In this document: piece after piece, positions 44,345 through 56,611 of the stretch
Layout of the letters: each line of letters starts with the position of its first letter
How positions within the stretch are numbered: position 1 is the stretch's first letter
Assembly (NCBI RefSeq): GCF_902729425.1
Contig: NZ_CACVCH010000001.1
Location: 69,501-133,500 of the forward strand
Direction: 5' to 3'
Length of the DNA: 64,000 nt
Source of the DNA: Magnetospirillum sp. SS-4
Lineage (GTDB): Bacteria > Pseudomonadota > Alphaproteobacteria > Rhodospirillales > Magnetospirillaceae
The notes under the pieces: generated by a model
The model's input: the letters and a program-made list of their open reading frames with translations, nothing else
What the model was told of the DNA's origin: nothing
Database searches by the model: none
Position numbers and translations under genes: made by a program

Positions 44345-45859
44345 TCAACGCGCCGCGACCGACAGGCCGGCATGCGCCGCCCGGGCCAGCTCGTAATTGT
44401 CGATCAGCTTGGTCACCGAGGCATGCATCGGATCGATGAATACCGCCGGCTGCACCCCCATCCAGATCACCACCAGGATCAGCGGCGCGAACACCAGGAC
44501 CTCGCGCTTGTTCAGGTCCAGGATGGTCTTCAGGTCTTCCCGCACCAGCCGGCCGAAGATCACCCGGCGGTACAGCACCAGCATGTAGGCGGCGCCCAGC
44601 ACCAGGCCGGTGGCGGCGAACAGCGCCACCCAGGAATTGACCTGGAAGATGCCGGTCAGCACCAGGAACTCGCCGACGAAGCCCGAGGTTCCCGGCAATC
44701 CCACCGAGGCCATGGTGAACAGCATGAACACCGCCGCGTAGACCGGCATGCGGACGGCCAGGCCGCCATAGCGGTTGATCTCGCGGGTGTGCATGCGGTC
44801 GTAGACCACGCCGACGCACAGGAACAGGGCGCCCGACACCACGCCGTGGGACAGCATCTGGAAGATGGCGCCCTCGACCCCCTGGGGGGTCATGGAGAAG
44901 ATGCCGATGGTGACGTAGCCCATGTGCGCCACCGAGGAATAGGCGATCAGCTTCTTCATGTCGTCTTGGACCAGCGCCACCAGCGAGGTGTAGACCACCG
45001 CGACGATGGACAAGGTATAGATCAGCGGCGTGAAGTAGACCGAGGCGTCGGGCAGCATCGGCACCGAGAAGCGCAGGAAGCCGTAGGCGCCCATCTTCAG
45101 CAGCACGCCCGCCAGGATCACCGAGCCGGCAGTGGGCGCCTCGACGTGGGCGTCGGGCAGCCAGGTGTGGACCGGCCACATGGGCACCTTGACCGCGAAC
45201 GAGGCGAAGAAGGCCAGCCACAGCCACAGTTGCATGGCGAAGGGGAAGGAATGCGCCATCAGCGACGGAATGTCGGTGGTGTGGGCCTCGGCATACATGG
45301 CCAGCATGGCCACCAGCATCAGCACCGAGCCCAGCAGGGTGTAGAGGAACAGCTTGAACGCCGCGTAGACCCGGCGCTGGCCGCCCCACACGCCGATGAT
45401 GATGAACATGGGGATCAGGACGCCTTCGAAGAAGACGTAGAACAGCACCAGGTCAAGGGCGCAGAACATGCCCACCATCAGGGTTTCCAGCACCAGGAAG
45501 GCGACCATGTATTCCTTGACCCGCGTGGTCACGCTGCCGAACGACGACAGGATGCACAAGGGCGTCAGGAAGGTGGACAGGATCACGAACCACATGGAGA
45601 CGCCGTCGACGCCCATGGAATAGGCGATGGTGGTGCCGGGGAACCAAGTGGCGGTTTCCTTGAACTGGAAGTCCGCCGACGCGCCGTTGAAGTTCAGCGC
45701 GATGAACAGCGAAACGATGAAGGTCGCCACTGAGGTCAGCAGCGCCACGGCACGGGCGTTCCTCGCCACCACCTCGGCTTCGCCGCGGATGGTGAGGATG
45801 AACAACGCGCCGAGCAGCGGCAGAAACGTCGTCAGCGAGAGAAGGGGCCAGTCGTTCAT
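44345..45859 (-). CDS. nuoM: NADH-quinone oxidoreductase subunit M
   Basis: This 504-residue proton-pumping subunit has about 14 helices. [24 protein letters not shown] carries the conserved Glu helix and [12 protein letters not shown] is the family signature after the antiporter core. [23 protein letters not shown] supports NuoM over NuoL. The gap to nuoL is 18 bp. Confidence 0.95.
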   Translation of the reverse strand: MNDWPLLSLTTFLPLLGALFILTIRGEAEVVARNARAVALLTSVATFIVSLFIALNFNGASADFQFKETATWFPGTTIAYSMGVDGVSMWFVILSTFLTPLCILSSFGSVTTRVKEYMVAFLVLETLMVGMFCALDLVLFYVFFEGVLIPMFIIIGVWGGQRRVYAAFKLFLYTLLGSVLMLVAMLAMYAEAHTTDIPSLMAHSFPFAMQLWLWLAFFASFAVKVPMWPVHTWLPDAHVEAPTAGSVILAGVLLKMGAYGFLRFSVPMLPDASVYFTPLIYTLSIVAVVYTSLVALVQDDMKKLIAYSSVAHMGYVTIGIFSMTPQGVEGAIFQMLSHGVVSGALFLCVGVVYDRMHTREINRYGGLAVRMPVYAAVFMLFTMASVGLPGTSGFVGEFLVLTGIFQVNSWVALFAATGLVLGAAYMLVLYRRVIFGRLVREDLKTILDLNKREVLVFAPLILVVIWMGVQPAVFIDPMHASVTKLIDNYELARAAHAGLSVAAR

Positions 45860-45877
45860 GTGACGTCTTCCTCGTCG

Positions 45878-47809
45878 TCAGCGCGCGTTGAAGATGTACC
45901 AGGTGACGAAGACCGCCACACCGATCAGCATCGCGAAAGCGTAATGGTAGAGATAGCCGCTCTGGGCCCGGCCGACCCGCCGGGCGACCACGATGGTGGC
46001 GGCCGCCACCCCATCGGGGCCGACGCCGTCGATCAGGGCGCCGTCGCCGCCTTGCCACAAGGCCCGGCCCAGCTTGAAGGCCGGCTTGACGAAGATCTTG
46101 TCGTAGAGCTCGTCGAAGTACCACTTGTTCAGCACGAACCGGTACAGGCCCGGCAGGGCGTTGGCCAGCGCCGGCGGAATGCCAGGAGCGAAGGCGTACA
46201 TCAGATAGGCGAGGGCAATGCCGGAGGCCGCCACCACGGTCGGCAGCAACGCCACCCACGACGGCACATGGTGGGCGTTCTCCAGCGACGGATGGGCGGC
46301 GGTGACCAGGATCGACTTGCCCCAGAACTCGGCGTTGTGGTGGCCGACGAACAGGTCGAAGCCCAGCCAGCCGGCGAACAGGGCGCCGCCCGCCAGGAAC
46401 AGCAGCGGAATCAGCATCACCGCCGGGCTTTCGTGGACATGCGCCATCACATGCTCGTCGGCGCGGGGACGGCCATGGAAGGTCAGCAGCAGCAGGCGCC
46501 ACGAATAGAACGCGGTCAGGAAGGCGGCCATGCAGCCCATCCAATAGGCGGCCTGGCCGACCATGGTGTGGGACGCCCAGGCTGCCTCCAGGATGGTGTC
46601 CTTGGAGTAGTAGCCGGCGAAGAACGGGATGCCGGCCAGCGCCAGCGAGCCAATCCACATCAAGACCCAGGTCACCTTGACGTGCTTCCAGATGCCGCCC
46701 ATGCGGCGGATGTCCTGCTCGTCGCTCATGGCGTGGATCACCGAGCCGGCGCCCAGGAACAGCAGCGCCTTGAAGAAGGCGTGCGTCATCAGGTGGAAGA
46801 TGGCGGCCTGATAGGCCGACACGCCGATGGCGAAGAACATGTAGCCCAGCTGCGAGCAGGTGGAATAGGCGATGATGCGCTTGATGTCGTTCTGGACGCA
46901 GCCCACCGTCGCCGCGAACAGGGCGGTGGAGGCGCCGATCACGGTGATCACGGTCAGCGCGGTGTCGGAATATTCGAACAGCGGGCTCATCCGCGCCACC
47001 ATGAACACGCCGGCGGTCACCATGGTGGCGGCGTGGATCAGGGCGGAGACCGGAGTCGGGCCTTCCATGGCGTCGGGCAGCCAAGTGTGCAGACCCAACT
47101 GGGCCGACTTGCCCATGGCGCCGACGAACAGCAGCAGGCAGCAGATGGTGATGGCGTGCCACTCGACGCCGAAGAAGGTCACCGTGGCGTTGGCCTTGTC
47201 GGCGGCGGCGGCGAAGATGGCGTCGAAGCCGACCGAGCCGAACAGGAAGTAGACTCCGAAGATGCCGAGCGCGAAGCCGAAATCGCCGACCCGGTTGACC
47301 ACGAAGGCCTTGATGGCGGCGCTCGATGCCGACGGCTTTTCGTACCAGAAGCCGATCAGCAGGTAGGAGGCGACGCCGACGCCTTCCCAGCCGAAGAACA
47401 TCTGCACCAGGTTGTCCGACGTCACCAGCATCAGCATGGCGAAGGTGAACAGCGACAGATAGCTCTGGAAGCGGGCGATGGACGGATCGTGGCTCATATA
47501 GCCGACGGAATAGATATGCACCGCCGACGACACCCAGGTCACCACGATCAGCATCACGGCGGTCAGGGTGTCGACCTTGATGGACCAGGTGGCGCTGAAG
47601 GTGCCGGACTGGATCCAGTTGGCCAGGACCACGGTCTCCGGCTGGCCGCCCAGCGCCACCTTCTGGAAGATCACGCCCGCCAGGACGGCGGAGACCAGCA
47701 ACAGGCCGCAGGTGACGATCTGGGCGCCGCGGTCGCCGATGAAGCGGCCGAACAGGCCGGCCACGACGGCGCCCAGCAGCGGCAGGAATACGGTGAGGAC
47801 GTAGATCAT
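45878..47809 (-). CDS. nuoL: NADH-quinone oxidoreductase subunit L
   Basis: This 643-residue subunit is the largest antiporter-like protein of complex I and carries the long lateral helix at its C-terminus. Signatures include HTWLPDAMEGPTPVSALIH, FFGWEGVGVASYLLIGFW and RIIAYSTCSQLGYMF. The final part has KWYFDELYDKIFVKP, typical of NuoL. It starts 6 bp after nuoK. Confidence 0.95.
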   Translation of the reverse strand: MIYVLTVFLPLLGAVVAGLFGRFIGDRGAQIVTCGLLLVSAVLAGVIFQKVALGGQPETVVLANWIQSGTFSATWSIKVDTLTAVMLIVVTWVSSAVHIYSVGYMSHDPSIARFQSYLSLFTFAMLMLVTSDNLVQMFFGWEGVGVASYLLIGFWYEKPSASSAAIKAFVVNRVGDFGFALGIFGVYFLFGSVGFDAIFAAAADKANATVTFFGVEWHAITICCLLLFVGAMGKSAQLGLHTWLPDAMEGPTPVSALIHAATMVTAGVFMVARMSPLFEYSDTALTVITVIGASTALFAATVGCVQNDIKRIIAYSTCSQLGYMFFAIGVSAYQAAIFHLMTHAFFKALLFLGAGSVIHAMSDEQDIRRMGGIWKHVKVTWVLMWIGSLALAGIPFFAGYYSKDTILEAAWASHTMVGQAAYWMGCMAAFLTAFYSWRLLLLTFHGRPRADEHVMAHVHESPAVMLIPLLFLAGGALFAGWLGFDLFVGHHNAEFWGKSILVTAAHPSLENAHHVPSWVALLPTVVAASGIALAYLMYAFAPGIPPALANALPGLYRFVLNKWYFDELYDKIFVKPAFKLGRALWQGGDGALIDGVGPDGVAAATIVVARRVGRAQSGYLYHYAFAMLIGVAVFVTWYIFNAR

Positions 47810-47815
47810 CCGCTT

Positions 47816-48127
47816 CTACCCCTTGAGCTGGCTGATTTCTTCGACCGCGATGGAGCCGCGGTTGCGGAAGAAGACGACGACGATGGCGAGCCCGATGGCC
47901 GCCTCGGCGGCGGCCACGGTCAGGATGAACATGGCGAACACCTGCCCGACCAGATCGTTCAGGTAGGACGAGAACGCCACGAAGTTGATGTTGACGGCCA
48001 ACAGGATCAGCTCGACCGACATCATGATGATGATGACGTTCTTGCGGTTGAGGAAGATGCCCATCACGCCCAGCGTGAACAGGATCGCCGCCACCGTCAG
48101 GTAGTGGGACAGACCGATCTCGAACAT
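47816..48127 (-). CDS. nuoK: NADH-quinone oxidoreductase subunit K
   Basis: This small membrane subunit of 103 residues has three helices. It carries the conserved membrane Glu in [19 protein letters not shown] and the second Glu in [14 protein letters not shown], both used in proton transfer. It overlaps the nuoJ stop by one base. Confidence 0.94.
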   Translation of the reverse strand: MFEIGLSHYLTVAAILFTLGVMGIFLNRKNVIIIMMSVELILLAVNINFVAFSSYLNDLVGQVFAMFILTVAAAEAAIGLAIVVVFFRNRGSIAVEEISQLKG

Positions 48128-48729
48128 CAGATGCCCCTCCCCGTCTGGACCTTTTGCAGCTCGACCGACTTGGGCGAACGGGCGACCTGATCGGCGATCA
48201 CCTGCTTCCTGACGCCGGTGCGCTTCCTGTGGGTCAGCAGGATGGTGCCGATCATGGCGACCAGCAGCACCAGACCCGACGCCTGGAACAGATAGACGTA
48301 CTTGGTGTAGATCAGCTTGCCCAGCGCCACGGTGTTGCTGGCCTGCTCCAGCGGCGGCGTCGCCGCCAGCACCTTGATGTCGGGGGCGAAAGCCCAGCCG
48401 CCGAACATGGTCAGCAACTCGACCAGCAGCACAAAGCCGATCAGGGCGCCGGTGGGCAGGTATTGCAGGAAGCCCTCGCGGAACTCGACCTGGTTGATGT
48501 CGAGCATCATCACCACGAACAGGAACAGCACCGCCACCGCGCCCACGTAGACGATCACCAGCAGCATGGCCAGGAATTCGGCGCCGAGCAGCAGGAACAG
48601 GCCGGCGGCGTTGAAGAAGGCCAGGATCAGCCAGAGCACCGAATGAACGGGGTTGCGGGCCGAGATGACCATCACCCCGCTCGCCACCGCTATGCCGGCG
48701 AACATGTAGAAGATCAATGCCGTGAACAT
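48127..48729 (-). CDS. nuoJ: NADH-quinone oxidoreductase subunit J
   Basis: This is a 200-residue membrane subunit with five helices. The third helix region [22 protein letters not shown] contains the pi-bulge segment known in NuoJ. A C-terminal basic extension of about 30 residues follows the last helix. The gap to nuoI is 16 bp. Confidence 0.94.
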   Translation of the reverse strand: MFTALIFYMFAGIAVASGVMVISARNPVHSVLWLILAFFNAAGLFLLLGAEFLAMLLVIVYVGAVAVLFLFVVMMLDINQVEFREGFLQYLPTGALIGFVLLVELLTMFGGWAFAPDIKVLAATPPLEQASNTVALGKLIYTKYVYLFQASGLVLLVAMIGTILLTHRKRTGVRKQVIADQVARSPKSVELQKVQTGRGI

Positions 48730-48745
48730 TGTCTGTCGTCCCCTA

Positions 48746-49234
48746 TCAGCGGTACGGCGCGTCGGCGGCGATGCGGAAGGCCAGCTCGGCCTCCCAGCGG
48801 TCGCCGTTGGCGAGCAGTTTGGCCTTGTTGTACATCAGCTCGGCGCGGGTCTCGGTGGCGTACTCGAAATTCGGCCCCTCGACGATGGCATCCACCGGGC
48901 AGGCTTCCTGGCAGAAGCCGCAATAGATGCACTTGGTCATGTCGAGGTCATAGCGGCGCGCCCGGCGCGAGCCGTCGGCGCGGGGCTCGGGTTCGATGGT
49001 GATCGCCTGGGCCGGGCAGATCGCCTCGCACAGCTTGCAGGCGATGCAGCGTTCTTCCCCGTTGGCGTAGCGGCGCAGCGCGTGCTCGCCGCGGAAGCGG
49101 GGGCTCAGCGGCCCCTTTTCATAGGGGTAGTTGATGGTCACCGGCGGCTTGAAGAAGTAGCGCAGCGTCACCGCCAGGCCCTGGAACAGCTCGGCCAGCA
49201 GGAAGGCGCGCGCGGTGCGGTCAAGGAACGACAT
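48746..49234 (-). CDS. nuoI: NADH-quinone oxidoreductase subunit I
   Basis: This 162-residue peripheral subunit holds two [4Fe-4S] clusters (N6a and N6b) in [14 protein letters not shown] and [14 protein letters not shown]. The N-terminal amphipathic helix ([16 protein letters not shown]) anchors it to the membrane arm. It passes electrons toward NuoB. Confidence 0.96.
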   Translation of the reverse strand: MSFLDRTARAFLLAELFQGLAVTLRYFFKPPVTINYPYEKGPLSPRFRGEHALRRYANGEERCIACKLCEAICPAQAITIEPEPRADGSRRARRYDLDMTKCIYCGFCQEACPVDAIVEGPNFEYATETRAELMYNKAKLLANGDRWEAELAFRIAADAPYR

Positions 49235-49247
49235 CGTTTCTCTCTCC

Positions 49248-50267
49248 TCAACCCTGGTTCGGCAGCAGATCGAAGGCGGTCAGCACGCTTGCGGTCAGCA
49301 CCAGCCAGAACAGCGAGAACGGCAGGAACACCTTCCACCCCAGGCGCATCAGCTGATCGTAGCGATAGCGCGGGAAGGTGGCGCGAACCCACAGGAAGAT
49401 GAACATCACGAAGCAGATCTTCAGGATGAACCAGACGATTCCGGGAATGAAGGTCATCCCGAACGGCGCCAGCCAGCCGCCGAGGAACAGGATCGAGGTC
49501 ATCGCGCCCATCAGCAGCATGTTGGCGTATTCGCCCAGGAAGAACAGGGCGAAGGTCATGGACGAATATTCGACGTTGTAGCCGGCCACCAGTTCGGCCT
49601 CAGCCTCGGGCAGGTCGAAGGGGGCGCGGTTGGTCTCGGCCAGCCCGGAGATCAGGAACAGGAAGAACATGGGCAGATGCGGAATGATGAACCACATGTT
49701 CTGCTGGGCCTTGACCACGTCCGACAGGTTCAGCGACCCCACCGTCAGCAGCACCGAGATCATGATGAAGCCGATGGAGACTTCGTAGGACACCATCTGC
49801 GCCGCCGAACGCAGGCCGCCCAGGAAGGCGTACTTCGAATTCGACGCCCAGCCCGACATGATGATGCCATAGACGCCCAAGGACGAGATGGCGAAGATAT
49901 AGAGCACGCCGACATTGATGTCGGACAGCACCCAGCCCGCGTCGAACGGAATCACCGCCCACGAGATCAAGGCCAGGAAGAAGGTCAGCATCGGCGCGCC
50001 GATGAACACGGCCTTGCTGGCCGAGGTCGGCAGGACCATTTCCTTGACGAACAGCTTGAGGCCGTCGGCCATGGGTTGCAGCAGGCCGAACGGGCCGACC
50101 ACGTTGGGCCCCTTGCGCAACTGCATGGCGCCGATCACCTTGCGCTCGGCATAGGTGAGATAGGCCACGGCGATCAGCAGCGGCAAGACGATGGCGACGA
50201 TCTGAACGACGATGACGATCAGACGCCAGACGAGAGGGGGCAGCAGCCCGGCCAGAACATCAACCAT
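49248..50267 (-). CDS. nuoH: NADH-quinone oxidoreductase subunit H
   Basis: This 339-residue membrane subunit has eight helices and lines the quinone-binding chamber. [21 protein letters not shown] and [17 protein letters not shown] are the family signatures, including acidic loop residues in the E-channel. ATG 50267 ([11 protein letters not shown]) overlaps the nuoG stop by 8 bp. Confidence 0.95.
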   Translation of the reverse strand: MVDVLAGLLPPLVWRLIVIVVQIVAIVLPLLIAVAYLTYAERKVIGAMQLRKGPNVVGPFGLLQPMADGLKLFVKEMVLPTSASKAVFIGAPMLTFFLALISWAVIPFDAGWVLSDINVGVLYIFAISSLGVYGIIMSGWASNSKYAFLGGLRSAAQMVSYEVSIGFIMISVLLTVGSLNLSDVVKAQQNMWFIIPHLPMFFLFLISGLAETNRAPFDLPEAEAELVAGYNVEYSSMTFALFFLGEYANMLLMGAMTSILFLGGWLAPFGMTFIPGIVWFILKICFVMFIFLWVRATFPRYRYDQLMRLGWKVFLPFSLFWLVLTASVLTAFDLLPNQG

Positions 50268-52332
50268 GGGTCCCCGTCTTCTTGTGCTTGTGGTTGCAAC
50301 CACCGCCGAAGGCTGCCGTGCATTCCGCCATGGTCTTGGAGGCGCGGCTGATCGGGTCGGTCATGTAGAAATTGTCGATATTGCTCACCAGCGAGCCGTC
50401 GCCCACCGCGCCCTCGGCGCCGAAGGCGCCCCAGGCGGCCGGCGCGACCTCGCCGATGGCGGCGAAGGCCGGGCTGGCCTTGGCGAGGCGTTCGCGCACC
50501 GCCTTCAGCGAGTCGTAGGCCAGCGGCTTGCCCAGCGCGTCGGACAGGGCGCGGACGATGCGCCAGTCCTCCTTGGCCTCGCCGGGCGGGAACACCGCCA
50601 GACGGGTCTGCTGGGCGCGGCCCTCCAGGTTGACGTAGGTGGCGCTCTTCTCGGTATAGGCCGCCGCCGGCAGGATCACGTCGGCGCGGTGTGCCCCGGA
50701 ATCGCCGTGGGTGCCCTGGTAGACCACGAAGGCCTGCCCCAGGCCGGCCATGTCGATCTCGTCGGCGCCCAGCAGGAACACCGCAGAAATGTCGCCCTTG
50801 GCGGCACCGTCGAGGATTCCGGCCACGTCCCGACCACCCTTGCCCGGCACGAAGCCGAGATCAAGGCCGCCGACGCGGGCGGCGGCGGTGTGCAGCACGT
50901 TGAAGCCGTTCCAGCCGTCCTTCACCAGACCGGCCGAATCCGCCAGCTTGCGGGCAAGGCCCAGCAGGACGGCGCCGTCGGCGCGCGACAGCGCCCCCTG
51001 GCCGATGATCAGGGCCGGCCTGGACGCGGCCTTCAGCACCTCGAAGAAGGGATGCTTGCCGTCGGCGATATCCTTCAGCACCGAGGCGGTCTCGCCCAGA
51101 TGCTCGTACTTGTAGGTCAGGTCACCCTTGTGGCCGATGCGGCCGATCTTGAAGCCGCCCTTCTGCCAACGCTTGCGGATGCGGGCGTTGAGGACCGGGT
51201 TCTCCTTGCGGGGATTGGACCCGATGATCAGCAGGGCATCGGCCTGCTCGATGCCGGCCGCCGTGCTGTTGAACAGGTAGGAGGCCCGGACCGAGGCGTC
51301 GAGCGCCGCGCCGTCCTGGCGGCAATCCAGATTCACCGAACCCAGCGCGGTCAGCAGATCCTTGTAGGCCACCATGGCCTCGGCATCGGCCTGATCGCCG
51401 GCGATGGCGGCGATCTTCGATCCGGCCATCCCCTTCAGCCTGTCGGCGATGGCGGCCAGCGCCTCGGGCCAGGTCACCGCCGCCAGCTTGCCGTCCTTCC
51501 TGACATAGGGGCGGTCGAGACGCTGGCGCTTCAGGCCGTCGACGGCGAAGCGCGAACGGTCCGACAGCCATTCCTCGTTGACGTCCTCGTTGACGCGGGG
51601 CAGCACGCGGATGACCTCGTTGCCGCGGGTGTCGACCCGGATGGCGGCGCCAAGGGCGTCCATGACGTCGATGGATTCGGTCTTCTTCAGCTCCCAGGAA
51701 CGATAGGTGTAGCTGGCCGGCTTGTTGGTCAGCGCGCCGACCGGACAGAGGTCGATCAGGTTGCCCGACAGCTCGGACGACACCGCCGCGCCGACATAGC
51801 GGGTGATTTCCAGGTGCTCGCCCCGGCCCAGGCCGCCCAGCACCGGGGTACCGGCGATCTCGGAGATGAAGCGGACGCAGCGGGTGCACTGGATGCAGCG
51901 CGTCATCATGGTCTGGACCAGCGGGCCGTAATCCTTGTCCGGCACGGCGCGCTTGCCTTCCTGGCAGCGGCCCTTGTCGGCGCCGTAGGCCATGGCCTGA
52001 TCCTGGAGATCGCACTCGCCGCCCTGATCGCAGATCGGGCAGTCCAGCGGATGGTTGAGCAGCAGGAATTCCATCACGCCCTGGCGCGCCTTGCGCACGA
52101 CGGGAGTGTTGGTCTTGACCACCATGCCCTCGCCCACCGGCATGGCGCAGGACGCCACCGGCTTCGGCATCTTTTCCACTTCCACCAGGCACATGCGGCA
52201 ATTGCCGGCGATGGCGAGGCGTTCGTGATAGCAGAAACGCGGAATCTCGATGCCGAGCTGGTCGGCCGCCTGGATGATGGTCATCCCGGCCTCGACCTCG
52301 ATTTCCCTGCCGTCGATGGTCAGCTTGGGCAT
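50260..52332 (-). CDS. nuoG: NADH-quinone oxidoreductase subunit G
   Basis: This 690-residue iron-sulfur subunit starts with a ferredoxin-like domain ([15 protein letters not shown], [2Fe-2S] N1b). Further ligands are [14 protein letters not shown] and [11 protein letters not shown] for N4 and N5. The rest is a molybdopterin-oxidoreductase-like domain that carries no cofactor in complex I. The cysteines of the extra cluster N7 are absent from what I can see, as usual in alphaproteobacteria. Confidence 0.95.
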   Translation of the reverse strand: MPKLTIDGREIEVEAGMTIIQAADQLGIEIPRFCYHERLAIAGNCRMCLVEVEKMPKPVASCAMPVGEGMVVKTNTPVVRKARQGVMEFLLLNHPLDCPICDQGGECDLQDQAMAYGADKGRCQEGKRAVPDKDYGPLVQTMMTRCIQCTRCVRFISEIAGTPVLGGLGRGEHLEITRYVGAAVSSELSGNLIDLCPVGALTNKPASYTYRSWELKKTESIDVMDALGAAIRVDTRGNEVIRVLPRVNEDVNEEWLSDRSRFAVDGLKRQRLDRPYVRKDGKLAAVTWPEALAAIADRLKGMAGSKIAAIAGDQADAEAMVAYKDLLTALGSVNLDCRQDGAALDASVRASYLFNSTAAGIEQADALLIIGSNPRKENPVLNARIRKRWQKGGFKIGRIGHKGDLTYKYEHLGETASVLKDIADGKHPFFEVLKAASRPALIIGQGALSRADGAVLLGLARKLADSAGLVKDGWNGFNVLHTAAARVGGLDLGFVPGKGGRDVAGILDGAAKGDISAVFLLGADEIDMAGLGQAFVVYQGTHGDSGAHRADVILPAAAYTEKSATYVNLEGRAQQTRLAVFPPGEAKEDWRIVRALSDALGKPLAYDSLKAVRERLAKASPAFAAIGEVAPAAWGAFGAEGAVGDGSLVSNIDNFYMTDPISRASKTMAECTAAFGGGCNHKHKKTGTHG

Positions 52333-52351
52333 TGTCGTGCTCTCTCTCGTA

Positions 52352-53635
52352 TCAGGCCGCTTGGATCTTGGCCTGGCGCTCCTTGATGCGGCGCTCAAGC
52401 TCGGGGCGGAAGGTGCGGATCAGTCCCTGGACCGGCCACGCGGCCGCATCGCCCAGGGCGCAGATGGTGTGGCCCTCGATCTGCCGCGAGATTTCCTCCA
52501 GCAGGTCGATTTCGGACAGCTCGGCGTTGCCGGTGACCATCCGCTGCATCATGCGATACATCCAGCCGGTGCCCTCGCGACACGGCGTGCACTGGCCGCA
52601 GCTTTCGTGCCAGTAGAACTTGGACAGCCGGGCGATGCCGCGCACCAGATCGGTGGACTTGTCCATGACGATGACGGCGGCGGTGCCGAGGCCGGAGCGC
52701 ATGGCGCGCAGCGCGTCGAAGTCCATGGTGACTTCCTCGCATTGCTGCTTGTTCAGCATCGGCACCGAGGAGCCGCCGGGAATGATCGCCAGCAGGTTGT
52801 CCCAGCCGCCGCGCACGCCGCCGGCATGCTTCTCGATCAGGTCCTTCAGCGGGATGCCCATCTCTTCTTCGACGTTGCACGGCGTGTTGACGTGGCCGGA
52901 GATGCAGAACACCTTGGTGCCGGTGTTGTTGGGCTTGCCGAGGCCGGCGAACCACGAGGCGCCGCGCCTGAGGATGGTGGGCGCCACCGCGATGGATTCG
53001 ACGTTGTTGACGGTGGTGGGACAGCCGTAGAGGCCGACGCCGGCCGGGAACGGCGGCTTCAGGCGGGGCTGGCCCTTCTTGCCTTCCAGGCTTTCGATCA
53101 GCGCCGATTCCTCGCCGCAGATATAGGCGCCGGCGCCGCGATGGACGTAGACCTCGCAATCCCAGCCCGAGCCGCAGGCGTTGGGGCCAAGCAGTCCGGC
53201 GGCGCGGGCCTCGTCGATGGCGTAATTGAGGTGTTCGGCTTCCCGCACGAACTCACCGCGAATGTAGATGTAGGCGGCGTGCGCCCCGATGGCGAACGAG
53301 GCGATCAGGGCGCCCTCGATCAGCTTGTGGGGGTCGAACCGCATCATCTCGCGGTCCTTGCAGGTGCCGGGCTCGCCCTCGTCGGCGTTGATCACCAGAT
53401 AATGCGGGCGCGGCCCCTCGGTCTTGGGCATGAACGACCACTTGACGCCGGTGGGGAAGCCGGCGCCGCCACGGCCGCGCAGACCGGAATTCTTCATCTC
53501 CTCGATGATCCAGTCGCGGCCCTTGGCCAGAATCTCCTTGGTGCCGTCCCAGTCGCCGCGCGCCCTGGCGCCGGCAAGCCGCCAGTCGTGGAGGCCGTAC
53601 AGATTGGTGAAAATCCTGTCGGAGTCGCGCAGCAT
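52352..53635 (-). CDS. nuoF: NADH-quinone oxidoreductase subunit F
   Basis: This 427-residue subunit binds NADH and FMN: the glycine-rich [13 protein letters not shown] and [14 protein letters not shown] lie near residues 58-100. The [4Fe-4S] N3 ligands are in [12 protein letters not shown] with a later Cys in ICALGD. It is the electron entry point from NADH. Its start overlaps the nuoE stop by one base. Confidence 0.96.
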   Translation of the reverse strand: MLRDSDRIFTNLYGLHDWRLAGARARGDWDGTKEILAKGRDWIIEEMKNSGLRGRGGAGFPTGVKWSFMPKTEGPRPHYLVINADEGEPGTCKDREMMRFDPHKLIEGALIASFAIGAHAAYIYIRGEFVREAEHLNYAIDEARAAGLLGPNACGSGWDCEVYVHRGAGAYICGEESALIESLEGKKGQPRLKPPFPAGVGLYGCPTTVNNVESIAVAPTILRRGASWFAGLGKPNNTGTKVFCISGHVNTPCNVEEEMGIPLKDLIEKHAGGVRGGWDNLLAIIPGGSSVPMLNKQQCEEVTMDFDALRAMRSGLGTAAVIVMDKSTDLVRGIARLSKFYWHESCGQCTPCREGTGWMYRMMQRMVTGNAELSEIDLLEEISRQIEGHTICALGDAAAWPVQGLIRTFRPELERRIKERQAKIQAA

Positions 53636-54243
53636 CAGGCCTTCCCCCCCTGGAACGAAAGCTCGGTCAGGCTGGTCGGGCCGCCGGCCGGGCACGAGAA
53701 CTGGCGGCCGTTCTGCGGACCGGGCTTGGGCGTCTCGCCGCGCTTGAAGGCTTCCAGCACCGCCTTGGTGGTCTCGGCGGTCAGGTCCTCGTAATAGTCG
53801 TCGTTGATCTGCATCATCGGCGCGTTGACGCAGGCCCCCAGGCATTCCACCTCGGACAGGGTGAACAATCCGTCCTTGGTCATGTCGCCGAATTCGACCC
53901 CCAGCGCCGCCTTGGCCGCCGCCGCCACGTCGTCGGAGCCGCGCAGCATGCAAGGCAGGTTGGTGCAGACCTGGACGTGGAACTTCCCCACCGGCTTCCG
54001 GTTGTACATGGTGTAGAAGGTCGCCACCTCCTCCACCCGGATCGGCGCCATCTCCAGCATGTCGGCGATGACCTCCATGGCGGCGCGGCTGACCCAGCCG
54101 TCCTGGCGCTGGGCGAGGTCGAGCAGCGGCATCACCGCGCTCTGCTGGCGGCCCTTGGGATACTTGGCGATGAAGGCCTTGGCCTTCTCCAGGTATTCGG
54201 GCGTGAAGGCGAAGCTGTCGGGTTCGTGAGTCATGTCGCTCAT
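53635..54243 (-). CDS. nuoE: NADH-quinone oxidoreductase subunit E
   Basis: This 202-residue thioredoxin-like subunit holds the [2Fe-2S] N1a cluster in [11 protein letters not shown] and [12 protein letters not shown]-terminal extension of about 40 residues beyond the usual core contains [14 protein letters not shown], common in alphaproteobacteria and mitochondria. It overlaps nuoD by 4 bp. Confidence 0.95.
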   Translation of the reverse strand: MSDMTHEPDSFAFTPEYLEKAKAFIAKYPKGRQQSAVMPLLDLAQRQDGWVSRAAMEVIADMLEMAPIRVEEVATFYTMYNRKPVGKFHVQVCTNLPCMLRGSDDVAAAAKAALGVEFGDMTKDGLFTLSEVECLGACVNAPMMQINDDYYEDLTAETTKAVLEAFKRGETPKPGPQNGRQFSCPAGGPTSLTELSFQGGKA

Positions 54244-55418
54244 CGGTCAATCTCGCCGAAAACGATGTCGATGGAGCCGATGTTGGAAACCACGTCGGCC
54301 AGCATGTGCCCCTTGGACATCATGTCGAGGGCTTGCAGGTGGACGTATCCCGGCGGCCGGATCTTGCAGCGGTAGGGCTTGCCGGTGCCGTCCGAGATCA
54401 GGTAGACGGCGAATTCGCCCTTGGGGGCCTCGATGGCACCGTAAACCTCGCCGGCCGGCACATGGAAGCCCTCGGTGAACAGCTTGAAGTGGTGGATCAG
54501 CGATTCCATCGAGCGCTTCATGTCGGCGCGGCTGGGCGGGCTGATCTTGTTGTCCTCGACCTTGACCGGACCGCCGGGCATCTTGGCGATGCACTGCTTC
54601 ATGATCTTGACCGATTCCCGCATTTCCAGCACGCGGACCAGATAACGGTCGTAGCCGTCGCCGTGCTTGCCCACCGGAATGTCGAAGTCCATCTGGTCGT
54701 AGACGTCGTAGGGCTGGGCCTTGCGCAGATCCCAGGCGATGCCGGAAGCGCGCAGGTTGGGGCCGGTAAAGCCCCAGTCCAGCGCCTGCTCGGCCGTCAC
54801 CGTGCCGATATCCACCGTGCGCTGCTTGAAGATGCGGTTCTCGGTGGCGATGGTCTCGATGTCGTCGAGCACCTTGGGAAAGGTCTCGCACCACGCCGCG
54901 ATATCCTCCAGCAGGCCGGCCGGCAGGTCGGCCGCCACGCCGCCGATGCGGTAGTAATTGGCGTGCAGGCGGGCGCCGCAGACCCGCTCGTAGAACTCCA
55001 TCAGCTTCTCGCGCTCCTCGAAGCCGTAGAGCAGCGGGGTCATGCCGCCGACGTCGAAAATGAAGGCGGTGACGTTGAGCAGATGGTTGAGGATGCGGCC
55101 GATCTCGTCATAGAGCACGCGGACGTACTTGGCCCGGATCGGGATGTCGATGCCCAGCAGCTTCTCCGTCGCCAGGACGAAGGCGTGCTCCTGATTCATG
55201 GTGCCCACGTAGTCGAGCCGGTCGAAATACGGCGTCGCCTGCATGTAGGTCTTGTGCTCGATCAGCTTCTCGGTGCCGCGATGCAGCAGGCCCACATGGG
55301 GATCGGCGCGGTCGACGATCTCGCCCGACATTTCCAGGATCAGGCGCAGCACGCCGTGCGCCGCCGGATGCTGCGGACCGAAATTGATGGTGTAGTTCTG
55401 GATCTGCGATTCGGCCAT
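54240..55418 (-). CDS. nuoD: NADH-quinone oxidoreductase subunit D
   Basis: This 392-residue subunit derives from the large subunit of NiFe hydrogenases and forms the quinone pocket with Nuo[17 protein letters not shown] holds the conserved His; [10 protein letters not shown] is another signature. NuoC and NuoD are separate genes here, not fused as in E. coli. ATG 55418 ([10 protein letters not shown]) lies 1 bp after the nuoC stop. Confidence 0.96.
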   Translation of the reverse strand: MAESQIQNYTINFGPQHPAAHGVLRLILEMSGEIVDRADPHVGLLHRGTEKLIEHKTYMQATPYFDRLDYVGTMNQEHAFVLATEKLLGIDIPIRAKYVRVLYDEIGRILNHLLNVTAFIFDVGGMTPLLYGFEEREKLMEFYERVCGARLHANYYRIGGVAADLPAGLLEDIAAWCETFPKVLDDIETIATENRIFKQRTVDIGTVTAEQALDWGFTGPNLRASGIAWDLRKAQPYDVYDQMDFDIPVGKHGDGYDRYLVRVLEMRESVKIMKQCIAKMPGGPVKVEDNKISPPSRADMKRSMESLIHHFKLFTEGFHVPAGEVYGAIEAPKGEFAVYLISDGTGKPYRCKIRPPGYVHLQALDMMSKGHMLADVVSNIGSIDIVFGEIDR

Positions 55419-55419
55419 C

Positions 55420-56019
55420 TCAGCTCGCCTTCTCATCGCCGGGCAGCAACCCCGGACCTTCCCAGGGCGACAGGAAATCGAAGCTGCGGAAGTCCTGGGT
55501 GAGCTTCACCGGCTCGTAGACCACCCGCTTGGCTTCGTCGTCGTAGCGCATCTCCACATAGCCGGTCAGCGGGAAATCCTTGCGCAGCGGATGCCCCTCG
55601 AACCCGTAATCGGTCAGGATGCGGCGCAGATCGGGATGGCCCGAGAACGTCACGCCGTACATGTCCCACACCTCGCGCTCGAACCAGCCGGCGGACGAGA
55701 ACACGCCCGTCACCGAGGGAACCGGGGTCTCCTCGTCGGTGGCGACCTTCACGCGGACCCGCTGGTTATGCTTCATGGACAGGAAGTGGTAGACCACGTC
55801 GAAGCGGCTTTCGCGCCCCGGCCAGTCCACGCCGCACACGTCCACCAGTTGCTTGAACAGACAGCCCGAATCGTCACGGAGGAAGGTGGAGACCTTCACG
55901 ATCGAGGCCGCCCTGGCCTCCAGGGTCAGCTCGCCGCAGCGATTGACCTCGAAGCGGAGCACGTCCTGGGGCAGGGCTTGGGCGATGTACTCGCCCAGAT
56001 CCTTCAGCGCTTGCGTCAT
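55420..56019 (-). CDS. nuoC: NADH-quinone oxidoreductase subunit C
   Basis: This 199-residue peripheral subunit has ERE-type signature [29 protein letters not shown], which defines the 30-kDa subunit family. It stabilises the NuoB-NuoD junction. It is separated from nuoB by 25 bp. Confidence 0.95.
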   Translation of the reverse strand: MTQALKDLGEYIAQALPQDVLRFEVNRCGELTLEARAASIVKVSTFLRDDSGCLFKQLVDVCGVDWPGRESRFDVVYHFLSMKHNQRVRVKVATDEETPVPSVTGVFSSAGWFEREVWDMYGVTFSGHPDLRRILTDYGFEGHPLRKDFPLTGYVEMRYDDEAKRVVYEPVKLTQDFRSFDFLSPWEGPGLLPGDEKAS

Positions 56020-56044
56020 GTTTGGGCCGTCCCTCGTTCAGGCG

Positions 56045-56611
56045 CTATCGGAGAATGGAGCCGGTGCGGCGGATCTTTTTCTGCAGCTGCAAGATGCCGT
56101 ACATCAGCGCCTCGGCGCTGGGCGGGCAGCCCGGCACGTAGATGTCGACCGGCACGATGCGGTCGCAGCCGCGCACCACCGAATAGGAATAGTGATAATA
56201 GCCGCCGCCGTTGGCGCACGACCCCATGGAGATGACCCAGCGCGGCTCGGCCATCTGGTCGTAGACGCGGCGAAGCGCCGGAGCCATCTTGTTGGTGAGC
56301 GTGCCGGCCACGATCATCAGATCGCTCTGGCGCGGGCTGGGGCGGAACACGACGCCGAAGCGGTCCATGTCATAGCGCGAACAGCCGGCATGCATCATCT
56401 CGACGGCGCAGCAGGCGAGACCGAAGGTCATCGGCCACAAGCTGCCGGTGCGCGCCCAGTTGACCACGGAATCGACGCTGGCCAGCACGAAGCCCTTGTC
56501 GGAAATCTCGGTGGTGACGGCTTTGAGCAGCGCGTCCTGCGCCGGCCCCGGAGGCAGCGGCGCGGCGTGGTCGGGGGTCATGATGCCGCCGGAGGACGGG
56601 TTCACTCCCAT
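56045..56611 (-). CDS. nuoB: NADH-quinone oxidoreductase subunit B
   Basis: This 188-residue subunit carries the terminal [4Fe-4S] N2 cluster. The ligands are the tandem Cys pair in [10 protein letters not shown], Cys in [12 protein letters not shown] and Cys in [12 protein letters not shown]. It hands electrons to quinone. The ATG at 56611 lies within the nuoA 3' end (overlap 10 bp). Confidence 0.96.
   Translation of the reverse strand: MGVNPSSGGIMTPDHAAPLPPGPAQDALLKAVTTEISDKGFVLASVDSVVNWARTGSLWPMTFGLACCAVEMMHAGCSRYDMDRFGVVFRPSPRQSDLMIVAGTLTNKMAPALRRVYDQMAEPRWVISMGSCANGGGYYHYSYSVVRGCDRIVPVDIYVPGCPPSAEALMYGILQLQKKIRRTGSILR

Noticed and set aside
45860-48190. Long open frame (776 codons) opposite nuoL, nuoK and nuoJ
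   Set aside because: Rich in His, Gln, Asp and Gly as expected for the complement of membrane-protein genes at high GC. The opposite strand encodes clear complex I subunits.
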